A stretch of DNA of 64,000 bases from Dromaius novaehollandiae (taxonomy: Eukaryota; Chordata; Aves; Casuariiformes; Dromaiidae). The notes beneath the pieces are model-generated. The model saw only the letters and a program-made list of their open reading frames with translations, made no database searches and was not told the DNA's origin. Below are positions 48,761 through 59,775 of the stretch, piece after piece (positions within the stretch are counted from its first letter, which is position 1; each line of letters opens with the position of its first letter). A program made the translations under genes and the position numbers. The DNA is taken from NCBI RefSeq assembly GCF_036370855.1, contig NC_088102.1, positions 25,525,001 to 25,589,000 on the forward strand, given 5' to 3'.

Positions 48761-49825
48761 GTTCTTCACTTCCAAAACCAGCAGGGACAAATCAGCTTGT
48801 TATTAAATAGGAATCCTCATCATGTCAATTATGCAGGGTCAAGCCCCTGATGTGTTTGAGAGGAAGGGGCTAATAATGAATGTTCTAGAGAGACCTGAAT
48901 CCAGGGGACTGAGGCCTGTTTAGATGCAGGAAGCACTGTCAGAATGGAGATGAAAGTGGTCCTCTTCTATTTCCTGGGCTATTCAGATTTGCTCCAAGAC
49001 AAGCACTGGGAAAATATTTAATGGGTAGCCCCTCATCCTGCTTATGGCTGGTCCAGACATCCCAATCATCATAAACAGGCCTCACTGCCTAACATAGCCT
49101 AACTGAAGCTGAGATCTAAAGAAAGTTTCCACTACTCCGCTTCATCATTCACCAAACTGAGTGGCAATAGGCAGCAGTTACAGTGAACATCCGTGAAAGA
49201 TGGACACAAACTGAAGGAGCACAGGTGATGTATGACATCACAGGAACTAGATACAAGATCAGGAGCTACCGAGATTACCCTGTTCCCAGCCACTACTGCT
49301 CAAGTCATCACACACTAAATTCACTCCCATTCTGCCAATTCTCCTTCATCTTGACCACAGACTGTCAGGTGTCTGACATTGGCAAAAGTCAACGTAAGCC
49401 AAGACTGATGACAAAATAAGCCATCCCACCTCAGTCACTCATTCCCAAACCCGTTTCTCCTGTTCTACTAAACTAGTAAACAGATATGGGCAGAATGCAA
49501 ACTACATGGGAGGACCAAATTCTCCATTTTTGCCAGGATAGTTTTAACCTGTATCAGCTTCTTCTGGTAGAAAGTCCAGAGTTTCCTGGAGCTACAGCCT
49601 CTGTTGGTCCTACAATGCTAGTAAGTGACCTGAGAAGACACATCACCACACAATTCCACCATGGTGGTATAAGGAGAGATTTAGATCTCAAGCTCCAGAA
49701 AAAGCAGGTGTTGCCATGGGTTGGGTGAAACATTGTAGAAGTGGGTGGATAACTGCCAGTCTTTGATCTAGTTAGCTATAGGAAACAGTCCAGCTCTGTT
49801 ATAGAGAAACAGTCCAGCTCTGTTC

Positions 49826-49865
49826 AAAAAAAAAAAAAAAAAAAAAGAAAGAAAGAAAGAAAAGA
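49826..49865. repeat. A21 run with (GAAA)n
   Basis: A run 49826-49846 followed by about four GAAA units. Directly before it a 20-base unit (ACAGTCCAGCTCTGTT core) is duplicated. Confidence 0.85.
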
Positions 49866-52800
49866 GACACTGCACACGTTAACGCTCAGAGGAAAGACAA
49901 ATGGCCAGGAATCTGAACTCTGTGGGTGGGGGGATTTGCTGAGTACATTCTGCACAGGAATCTTGGGGACTGGCGACATAAGGAAGAGCAGCTAAAGCAC
50001 AGAAAACAAAGCTCCAAACAAGGTTAGGATAGTCTTGGTAGTCAGTTCTGACTGAAACTCAGAAAGAGAGGTCTTCAGTATTGGCTGAAAGAAGCTTGGG
50101 GCCATGAGCAAGGAAATCATTTTCCACTGTGTAAGGAAATCAAACAGCAGGAAACAACCTTATGCTTATTTTGTAACAAAACAAACAAAAAACCCCACAC
50201 CACTAAATACAGTTATCTATTTTTCCTCCTAACTGAAGGATTCAACTTCTGCCTAGCTGCATATACCAAAAGGCTGCAGGAGGTTAGGTCAGTCTGTCAG
50301 TTATCCCCTCTAACGCATTGGATTCCCTCCCATGCACTGTTTGGCTGGCCAACACCCTGATCCTACACATATCATCTTACCCCTTCTTACATCTGTTTTC
50401 TTATGGCTCATCAGACCCACATTCATACACATCTTTCAACCCCTAGTGTATCCTCTCAGGCCTCTTGCAGCTCCAATCACATACCTCTTGTTCTAACTCC
50501 TTTTCTATTTCACCATAAAGTGTTATGCAAGCCTGGCTCATTTCTCCAGGCAAGCACACTGGACTAGCAAATAGCCCACCACATTTACAAGGGTCCAAAT
50601 CAGTGTGCAGAGCTGCCAGGGTACAACAAAGGCTTCACTGCATCATATAGCTTTACAGCTTGAATTATTTCCAGAGCAGTATTATTCACAGAGCAAATAA
50701 AACAGAAGCTGTGGTGAGCCCAGAACTGTGGCATTCACTTTAGAACGCATTAAGGACAAGAAAGGTTTCTGCTCCAGGAGAAGACAATTCTAAACTTAGC
50801 TGAAGTTAAACCAAACACATTGTTTAAGAAGATGTACCTACCTCCCCATGCCACCACCAGAAGGCAATCTACTGTGGTTATTTAAGATCTACCTACTTAT
50901 CAAGATATGCTGAGAGCAGATGGGCATTCCTATACCAGATTAACCAGTGTTCTGAGGGTTACTTCCTCCTGTAAGTTACTTCAAGGACTCTCCAGCTTCC
51001 CATGAAGTTTAGCTACAGCTTGACAAACTCTCCTGGGACACCCTGATAGCGATCAGCTTTCTTCAAGGGCTATTTAATTAGCTATAAGATCCCTAAAGAG
51101 CTTTCCACACTTCTGCTAGTTGTTCTCCTATGCCTCAGGCAGGCATTCTGCCACTCAGACTCAAGCTAAAAATCAATGTTCTGTATTTCCCTGCAGTCAC
51201 TTCCCCAAGCAGTCCCTGGAGTTTCAGTGCTAGGTTGCCATAGCCTGAAAGAAAAACAGGAAACAGAGAAACCACACTCACCTCTCAGCACTGCATGGGT
51301 CTGCCCAAGTAGCAGCCTTTTCAATCACACCTTCAACAACCACTTCCTGCTTACCTCAGCCTGCACCTGGAGACTGAAGATGAGAGAAGGACCTGGAGAA
51401 CATGGTCTGCTCCCTCTCAGGGCAGCCCACCTGCTATTAACTGCCTTGAATGCAACAGCTGAGCCACTGCATATTCTGTCTTTGCATTGCAAATGTAAAA
51501 GTAAATGGCTTAGGCTTATTTCTGACTACAGCTGCCTTGAGAACTTCCACAGAGACTCTCTACATAGCTGGCATCGTTCATATACCCAGTTCTGTCTCAG
51601 TTGTCTACTGTCTCCTTTCTCAAAGGAAATTTTTTCCCCTCAGTCACAACTCAGTGACAAGTCCTGATCATCTCTTATCACTGGAGAAGGCACTTGATGT
51701 GTCTGTTTGGGACAATAGAGCAGGAAGTTTTTCTGCCACAATTCTGTCTCACTGGTTACCCCATTGCTGAATTTGCCTTCTGCTGTCTTCAAACTTTACA
51801 GCTCTGCTCTGTGATCCCAAAATCTACAGATGGTAAGAGACAGCATGCATTGACTCACATCAGTGATGTGAGCTGTCTGTTGATATGAGCCTGCTGTGCA
51901 GCAATCCCTGCCAGTCTGACTTGTTACTTATGGTCTGCTCTTCCTTTTGACTCATTTGTCTTTTTCATACAGTTCTTTGCTTCAATTCAGTTCTGAGTAA
52001 GGCTGTTTGCTCTTCCAGCTCACAAAAATAGCACTGTTGAGACCTGAAAAGAAATTTAGAACTGGAATTTACTGTTCTGAGTTTACTTAGCTCCACTGCA
52101 GTTTTGTAGCTAGAGGCACAAGCTGCACTCACCTGTGTATGCAGGTGTTTTGCATGTCACATAGACCCATACCACAGCTGCCCACAGGTATGACTCCAAG
52201 AGCTCTGTAGGACGTGCTTGGTGCTGCTGCAGCAGCAGTTATGCCCAGAATGACACCTCTACACTGGGGCCTGTTTCCATGGGTGCCCTGGACTCTCCTG
52301 TCACAGCAGCCCTACAGTGAGTGTGGCCTTGCCTGCACTGCCTCCCACACCATGGCAGAAGGAGCCAGGCATCCCTCAGATACCAGGTTACATTGGCACC
52401 ATGCTGAGGACAGGTGAGTCCTGTCAGCATGATGAGGTCCTGTCTGCAGGGATGTGCTGCCACTGCTGTGTCAGACTGCCCAGTCCTACAGGAGTTAACT
52501 GGCAGGTCACTTAATGTTTTTTCTTCCCCTCTTTCCTAAACCAAAACTGAAACCATTGCATTGTATGGATTTGGGCTAGTTGGGTTTAACAACAGGATGA
52601 GGTAATAAATCTACAGGTACCTACACATGGAAGGGTTTTGGGCTCTCTAAATTCAACATATAACACTCCAGTGCTATCTAGTGCCTGGCAGCTGAAGTGG
52701 CTTATCCTCAGGAGAAAGAAAGCACCAATACCTGAAACTCCCACACATGCAGGTGGGCAGGGGGTGCTGCCTCACACACCCTGTGAGTGGTCCATTTGCG

Positions 52801-54853
52801 CCCCATGGCATACAACTGATTCATATTGGTCAGTATAACCTGAGCCATTCCATCCAAAGGCAGGGGAGCAAGGAAGAAGATACCGCCAACTATGGTAACA
52901 GGGGCAAAAACAAGTTCTACATTACATGGCCCCCTAGTACACTCATCTTTCACTTCCCCACTAGTTTTTTTCATTCACTATCCTTTCTTTCTTTTCCTCA
53001 TTCCTTCAGCTCTGAAAGAGCCCTTCCTTCCTTATCCAAAAGAGCTCAGCAGCAAGAGTGGTCCCTGTGCTTCTTCCCCAGCAGCACTCCTAGCTGCACC
53101 TATACCAAGGCAGGTCCGCTTGCCACAAGCGCCTAAATGAACACAGCTGTTTGCTGCTTTGATCACTAGCTTCCTCCTAGCAACACCAGTCTCCCTCATG
53201 CTCCCTGCCTTGTAATGTGAGAGCATGGACATGGCCCATCCCATCTTAGCTGACTGTCTCACTGCATACCAAAACCAGATGAAGAAAGAATGTTTCCTAG
53301 GCAAGTTCATACCTGTTTTAGCAGGAGTCAAGATATGGAAGTGTCTGCAGACAGCAAAAAAAGGTATAAGGCCTCACACAGCTCTGCTCTAACCCTCAAT
53401 GGTCCCACACCCAACCTGAACTTCTTGTTACCTCTAAGCCTGCATCTCTATCCACCATTACAAAAAACTCTTGTCCAAAGGTGACCTGGAGATATGAAGT
53501 GTATTGGCAGCATATTGCAGCCTACAAATAGGTTGCAGCCACCTGAGACGCTCTTTCAAGTCTTCTTGAGAAGGGAGAAAAAAAATAAAAGCAAATTAAC
53601 TTTTCTGAAAAGTCAACAGCTTCATGCTCATACCAACCTTCCAATAAGGTCCATGACAGAGGCTTGGAGATGTGACTATAGTACAGAAAAATAACCATCA
53701 ACAACAGCAAGCTAGAAAAAAAAAAGGGGGTGAGCTTGTTCTCTCAAATTCATCTGCTTAAACTTGTTAACTTCCCATTGTGCTAACTGGGATTTATTCT
53801 GATTGTCTCAAATTGCATTCTAGAAAACACCATGGCCTCTCAATTATCCAAGAGAAATCACAGGTCAGACTCCTCCATCTCATCAGCAGGTGCTTAAACT
53901 TGCTAGGCTACTTCTTTCCTACTATTTTTGAGGGGAGGGAGTAGTAAGAAAAACAAAAAACAAATTTTCAGTTAACACTCAGGGAACTTACAGAAACCTC
54001 CTGATGCCTTCCCCTTGCCACTCCCTCTTCTGTACCTACACAGGTGAGGGACAAGGCACAAATACAGATGCTTTTTGTTTTGCAAGCCACCTTTTCTCTG
54101 GCATGGTCTGTGTGATGTTTGGTAATCCAAACTTCACTAGTCAGGATCAGCAAGATTTACCCCTGAACTAAACACAGCACTAAAGTCTGCCCAGTCTTTG
54201 GACAAAATATGCATCTCCAAGCCAAGTCAGAAAATAGTCAGATTCATAACCAAATACAAAGTGATTTTTAAACACAGCTGCAGGCAAAGTTAACAGACTG
54301 GCAACTACAGGCATCACAGCTCCCCATTCCGCAAAGCATTCAAGCACACACCTATCATTTAAGTCCAAGTTCAAACACTATTGACTTAAACTCTGCCCGG
54401 AGCCTGTCTGCAGGGTTTCCCGACCAGGTCCTGCATTGCCCAGGCGGACGAGAGCCACCATCCGCCTCTCCCGGGCAGCAAAGGCACCACAGTGGTTTAG
54501 CCTGACCTCACGCCCGATGAGGGCACCTCAGCCCGGGACTCGCCGTCAAACCACGGCTCGGGTTATCTGTCTTCTACGAAGTGCGTCAGGACCCGGCCAT
54601 AGGCGGCGCGGCCCGACGTGAGCCCCTCTCCCTCAGCCCCCGCCGGCCCAGAGCGGGGCTCGCCGCCCGCCCCCAGGAACTCCCCGCGCTCAGCCCAAGA
54701 CAAGCGGCAACGGACGCACTGGGAGCCTCATACCAGGACGGGCCGGGAACTGCCCGCTTTCAGGGGCAGCCTCAGGCAGCCCCCCCCCGAGGAACGGCCG
54801 TTGGGCTGTCGCCCGCCCCGCCCCCACCGAACACTGGCCCCGCTTGCCCGCCC

Positions 54854-55210
54854 ATTGGCTGCCGCCGCAACGGCCGCTCTGCTTCTCCCTCCTCTCATTG
54901 GACGGAGCCCACGGTCCGCTCGTCCCCTCCCTCCCTCCATCTTGCTCCATGATTGGCTAGCACGTCCCCTTCTCCTCGTTCTCCCTTAGCTCTCAGCTAG
55001 GTGATTGGGCAGATTTAACCCTCTGGCTCCACCTCCCTCTGAACTTTCTTCTTCGCGGTTGGGCAAGCCCCTTCCTTCCCCTCTCTCCCTTCCCTCCCCT
55101 CTTGCGGGCATGCAGCGCTCTCATTGGGCTACGTCACCCGGGCCCCGCCTCCTCCCGGTCTGTTCGGCCGCTAGCCCGCCCCTGGGCGTGACGTCTCCGT
55201 CGGCGATTGG
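54854..55210. promoter_or_regulatory. SPTLC2: Cluster of six CCAAT (ATTGG) boxes
   Basis: ATTGG occurs at 54854-54858, 54897-54901, 54952-54956, 55004-55008, 55123-55127 and 55206-55210, all in the same orientation, often extended to ATTGGCT or ATTGGGC. NF-Y binds such boxes, usually with helper sites; here CRE-like motifs sit between the last three. The spacings are 43, 55, 52, 119 and 83 bp. Confidence 0.75.
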
Positions 55211-55235
55211 CGGAGGCGGTAGGGCCGGGTTTCCG

Positions 55236-55270
55236 GTGCGGTGCGGCGCGGCGCGGCGCGGCGCGGCGCG
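55236..55270. repeat. SPTLC2: GYGCG pentamer repeat, 7 units
   Basis: Two GTGCG and five GCGCG units in tandem, ending 41 bp before the SPTLC2 ATG, probably in the 5'UTR. Confidence 0.85.
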
Positions 55271-55311
55271 TCCGGGTGGGGGCGACGGAGCGAGGCGGCC
55301 GGAGCCGGAGC

Positions 55312-55428
55312 ATGGAGCGGCCCGCGGCGGAGCCGGGCGCCCATTCCCGCGCCAACGGCTGCAGCGGCGCGGCCCACGGCGCGCTCCGCAACGGCTACGT
55401 GCGCGGCCTGCCCGCGCCCGACACCCAG
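55312..55428 (+). CDS. SPTLC2: SPTLC2 exon 1 (N-terminus of serine palmitoyltransferase LCB2)
   Basis: SPTLC2 is the pyridoxal-phosphate-bearing subunit of ER serine palmitoyltransferase, the first step of sphingolipid synthesis. Only its first 39 codons are here. They begin MERPAAEPG and contain RANGC and LRNGYVRG, matching the human N-terminus RANGC and VRNGYVR, then end at Gln before a GT donor, as human exon 1 does. The human poly-Ala tract is absent. The ATG has a good context (GAGCATGG). No transmembrane or catalytic segment is encoded in this exon. Identification rests on the short motif match, the exon boundary and the gene order. Confidence 0.88.
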
Positions 55429-57330
55429 GTGTGCGCGGCGGGGCGGCGCGGGGGGCCGCCGGGCTGCGGCCTGCGGCGGCGGCCCGACCCGCGGCGGCGG
55501 GAGCCTCCCGGCGGGTGGCACCTCCCGGCCGGTGGCTGCCGTGCCCCTGCCGGGGTCGGCCCGGCTCGGGGGGCTGGGCCCGGCCCGTCGCTGCGGCGCG
55601 CAACTGTTAGTGGGGCTCCCCGAAAACTGGGCCGGCAGCGGGGCCCGAGCGCTGGGGAGGGGGGGCGGCGGGGTTGCGGCCGCTCCGCGGACTGTGCTCG
55701 GCAGCTGGGGACTGAGGTGACCCGGTCGGCTCTGGCGCTGCCGCAGGGCCCTCGGTGCGAGGTTTGTGTTAGCAGAAGCCCCACGGGGTAGACGTGGCTG
55801 CAACGCCCGATTGACCTGCAGCGCCAGGTGAACCTGCTCTGCGTTTCAGAAGAAGCGGTTTTAGGCGGTCTTGGCCGCGGTTCCGTTGTTACAGGTGTGA
55901 TGCGCAGTGCTGGGTTACGAGTAGCTTGGGACAGGGACTCCCTTCTGTGCGAGAGTTAGAGGTTGATGCAGCGCTTGCCGTCTCGCTCTGTTAACAACTT
56001 ATGAAGCAAGTGCGTATTTGTGCTTCCAGTTGCTTCTCAGCAAAATGCAGAATCTTTGTGTTACAATAGAGAGTACTTAATGGGCTCTCAGAAGGGCAGT
56101 CCCGGTGATACGGAAGAGGTCGTGCTTCCTTGAACCCTTAAAGCTGGTGCTGCTCCTTAGAAAAGCCTCCATTGTCAGCCCTCCTGCGGCTCCTTGTTTT
56201 CAGTCCTGCGCTGCCCCTTCTGTTTTCTAGCCTAAGTTTGTGCAGCCACTGAGCGAATCAGATTGAGAACAGATGCAGGCTAAAACTAAACGTTTTTTTT
56301 TTTTTTCTGAGTTAACTTTAAGCCGCATCACATACCAAATTTCATTCTTTGTATGGGCACTCCTAGTCTTGTCCTGACATAGAGAAGGGGATAGCACAGT
56401 GTTGGGGGTGAACAAACGGAGGAGGAGGTACAATAGCTTCTTTTGGCAGCAGTGTCAGCATGTGCTGGTGTAGTGTTCAGGAAACTATGGCACTGGTCGT
56501 CTTGCCTTGCAGAGACCAAGCATGGTGGTCCATAAAACCTTAACTATAAATCTTTATACTGAGCTGAAGCTGAGACACTCCCCCCCCCCCCACACCCCAT
56601 GCAGAGCTGAACACTTATCATGTTCTTCTGCCTCAAAAGGATAGAAAAGCAGGGTGTGGAAAACTTTTTCTTGAGGGTTTTGTTCAGCTGTGTATTTGGA
56701 AAACATAATGGGATATGCAGCATGTAAATATGAGTGCACTGTCAAACTGACAAAGCTTTAAAAAACATTGTGTAATTGAGAAATTATCTTCAGTTAGTAG
56801 TATGTCTGTGCTATTGCTTTTGAATGCGTCTTGCGAGCCCCCAGGCATTTGGGATGACTGCCTGTAGAAGGAGCAAGGCTCATTGGAGAATGGATAGTGA
56901 GAGATCCTAGCAAAAATCCTAAGCTGAAGTAACATTATCCGAGGATACAAAAGGAGTATGGCAGAGTTTTGGGTCTTTCTCACATCTGTTTGGTGGTCAG
57001 ACTAAGGTTTATAATTAGGAGTCCTGTAATCTTTTCTCCAACATTTTACATGGACCACCAAATCACTAACTTTCAAAATGAGAGTTTAAGTGTAATAACC
57101 TTGATAAAACACTTAAATCTCCTAACTGTTTAGGTGTACTAGCCATTTACAGCTTTTTTCACATAGTGTTGGTGATGGGGGTTTAGTGCTGTGAAAGGTA
57201 TGGTCACTGAAGTATCTCAGGTTTGGCCAGTTGGGCTTTCTGGCTTGTGAATTTTGTTTGTTCTTCCTTTACACAGGAAAGGGAAACATGTTAATTCTCA
57301 CCATGTGTGTTATATATTTGTGTATGTGTA

Positions 57331-57370
57331 TTTATACATATTTATGCCTATTTGTACCTATTTATACATA
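57331..57370. repeat. 10-bp tandem repeat, 4 units
   Basis: Units TTTATACATA, TTTATGCCTA, TTTGTACCTA, TTTATACATA; the first and last are identical. Confidence 0.85.
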
Positions 57371-59224
57371 GGTACATTCCACATATAACACTTTAAAATC
57401 TGCAAGTGAAGATGCCTGTGGAATGCAAAGTAGTCAAGCTGACTTTGGCTGCCTTGGAGATCGATGGAAATATCAGCAGATGCTAGGAAAGTAACAATTT
57501 GAAATTAGGGTTTCAGCAGGTAGAAAAAACACTCTGTTGAAGTACTAAGAAAAATAACAGTTCCTTCTTTTGCTTTCATGGCAAGTCCTGTCTTCAAGTT
57601 TCTTTGTGATTCTGCTAACAGTTAATCTTTCTTGAGATTCAAATTCAGTGAATGCAACATTGTCACTATCAGCACCTTTATTAAAACAGGTTGAAAAACT
57701 TTTCAGCAATTAAAAAATTGTGTGATATTGAAGAAAAATAAGTAACTTATTGCTGACTTTAAGGGAGTGCAGGATTAGAAAAAGTAGTAATCTGCCAATG
57801 GATTCAAAACTGATTTAATGCTTCAGTGTAGTACCCCAGTGTTTGAGATGAATACCTGACATCTCCAAGGATATTGCCATGACATGAGGAAATGACACAG
57901 CCAAGAGAAAGGAAGCAAATCTAAATAAAAGAACGGTGAAGTTAACTCTCCAAGTTGTGCATAATTCTGCTTTTTGTATATATCCAGTCTGTTGGAGAGA
58001 GTGTTAAGTGAGTTTGATAGAAAAAATGCTTTTTAGGATCTATCAGGACACTTGTGGGAATAATAATGGGTGCAGAGAAAATTGCTTTTTCTTTCTGCAA
58101 TACAATTTTAAACTGGAATACATTTCTCCATTGCGGTGTTTTGCTCTAAAGAAAACAGCTAATGGTTTTCTAAGATTGCATTTGAAAAAAAAATTTCTTG
58201 ATGTTGCATAAAATGAGGAGATTGGGACTTATTTAATAGATCAAGGTGCCCTTATTTTCCCTGATAACTTATTGGAATCTACCCATTATTATGAACAGTT
58301 TTTTCAGTAATGTGTTTTTTTGGACTCTCTAATTAAGCTTCTCACCTTAGAATGGCTTCTGTTATGCTTCTAGAAATTGGGGAAGAAAGACTCAAAGTAA
58401 ACAAAGTAATTGGAATATGGATTTTAGATCTCAAGTTCTTAAATCCTGTTGTACATAGTGTTTCCAAGTCACTGCTATGCAGTTATGGACCAGAGGGAAT
58501 GATATAAACAAATTTAAAATTCCTTGAAGTTTCTAGAAGGACTTCAGATGCCACAGTATAGCAGTCTCCAGATAATTTATTGCATACATGCTTTGCCAAA
58601 CCAGGTCTCATACTACTTCCTCAGGAAGAGAGGGTATAGTTTGGTCAAGGAGAAGGGGGAGGACTGTAGGATTTGTATTCCTTTAAAACTGTCACAAGTC
58701 CTGACTTCTTACAGCTATTAAAATGGGCAGAGTAGTTTTTTGTGGAATCTCTGGTGTCCACATGCTAAAAACAATTTGTGCAGTTCTGTGATTTTTTCTT
58801 CTGTTTGATATTTATAGTTAACAATCTTATTACTTGTAGGTGCATCTCATGAGATGCTTCAGGGTACAGTGGAATGCTGTCTCCATTTTGGTTTTATAGA
58901 GACTTTTCCTGGAATCAGGCTGAATGTGTTTTCTTTGGGAGAATACATTTATGAAAATGAATGCAGTAGATCCTGGACAACTTTCTCTTATTATAATGAG
59001 TTAATTATAGCAGTGATGCGACTAAGCCCTTATTAGAGATAAAGGTTAAGTTAAGGTAAAGATTTTAAATCAGTGCATTTTAAATAACTGGCGTATCTAG
59101 TGTCATACAATGGAATTTGAGTACAGAATTGTGTTTTTTCAAATCCGTATGCAAATTTATAATGCAAATACTTCTGATAAAAAGAAAAACTTTGGTCCTA
59201 AAGAATTAGATCTCAAGAACTTAT

Positions 59225-59775
59225 TCACGAGGAAGTGATCCTTCTGGTCTGTTCACCACTTGTGAGACCACATCTTGAGTGCTGTGTCCAGTTTTGAGCT
59301 CTGCAGTATCAGAAAGATACTGACATATCCAGCTGAATCTGCAAGTCCAGTAGAGGGCCAGCAAGATGCTTAGGGGGCTGGAGCATGTGAGGTACAAGGA
59401 GAGGCTGAGACCAGAGTTTGCTCAGGCTTAGGAGGAGAAGGCTCAGGGGAGACCTTATTGATGTCTACTTCTAGCTGGTTGGAGAGAAGATGGGGCCAGA
59501 CTTTTCTTGGAGGCATGCAGCAATAGGATGAGAGGCAATGGAGATAAGTTTTAACATGGGAAATTCTGGTTAGATATAAGGAAAAATTAATTTACCAAGT
59601 AAGTGGTCAAATACTGGACAAAGTTGCCCAGAGAGGCTGTGGAACCTCCATCCTTGGAGGTGTTCAAGAGTCAACTGGATGTGGCCCTGAGCAACCTGCT
59701 CTAATTAGACCTGCTTTAAGCTGGGAGCTGACTAGCTGACCTCTGGAGGTCCCTTCCAACCTAGATTATTCCATG
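59225..59775 (+). mobile_element. CR1 LINE fragment, sense to SPTLC2
   Basis: Contains the CR1 order GTGAGACCACATCTTGAGTG, GTGTCCAGTTTTG, GGGCCAGCAAGATGCTTAGG, TTGCCCAGAGAGGCTGTGGA, and the end block GACCTCTGGAGGTCCCTTCC. 5'-truncated, about 550 bp, no coding potential left. Confidence 0.92.

Larger units (their letters stand above)
34636..54430. other. Intergenic region, ALKBH1 to SPTLC2
   Basis: About 20 kb with no credible protein gene. Open frames reach only 138-163 codons, lack splice or family support, and arise in ordinary sequence. It holds a CR1 fragment (38512-38995), MIR-like relics (40290, 45075, 48600), simple repeats (36684, 46345-46442, 49826-49865) and a strong hairpin (46955-47038). 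The matching human interval is also gene-poor. Noncoding transcripts cannot be excluded from sequence alone. Confidence 0.75.
54430..55800. promoter_or_regulatory. SPTLC2: CpG island and SPTLC2 promoter
   Basis: The sequence changes abruptly to GC-rich and CpG-dense around 54.43 kb and returns to average by 55.8 kb. Upstream of the SPTLC2 start are six ATTGG (inverted CCAAT) boxes, CRE-like ACGTCA (55131-55136) and TGACGTCT (55189-55196), GC boxes, and a GYGCG pentamer repeat in the presumed 5'UTR. No TATA box at a plausible distance is seen. Confidence 0.88.

Noticed and set aside
51176-51667. Plus-strand open frame of 163 codons, the longest in the gene-poor gap
   Set aside because: No recognisable motif, Ser/Leu/His-rich composition typical of chance frames, and an overlapping alternative frame is equally open.
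55429-55791. Open frame continuing from SPTLC2 exon 1 into intron 1
   Set aside because: Human SPTLC2 exon 1 also ends at Gln; a proper GT donor follows, and the extension is Gly/Arg/Pro-rich with no family match. An intron-retained isoform is possible but unsupported.
55171-55803. Minus-strand open frames of up to 210 codons antisense to SPTLC2 exon 1
   Set aside because: Pro/Ala/Arg-rich shadow frames caused by the lack of stop codons in GC-rich DNA; the plus-strand exon explains the site.
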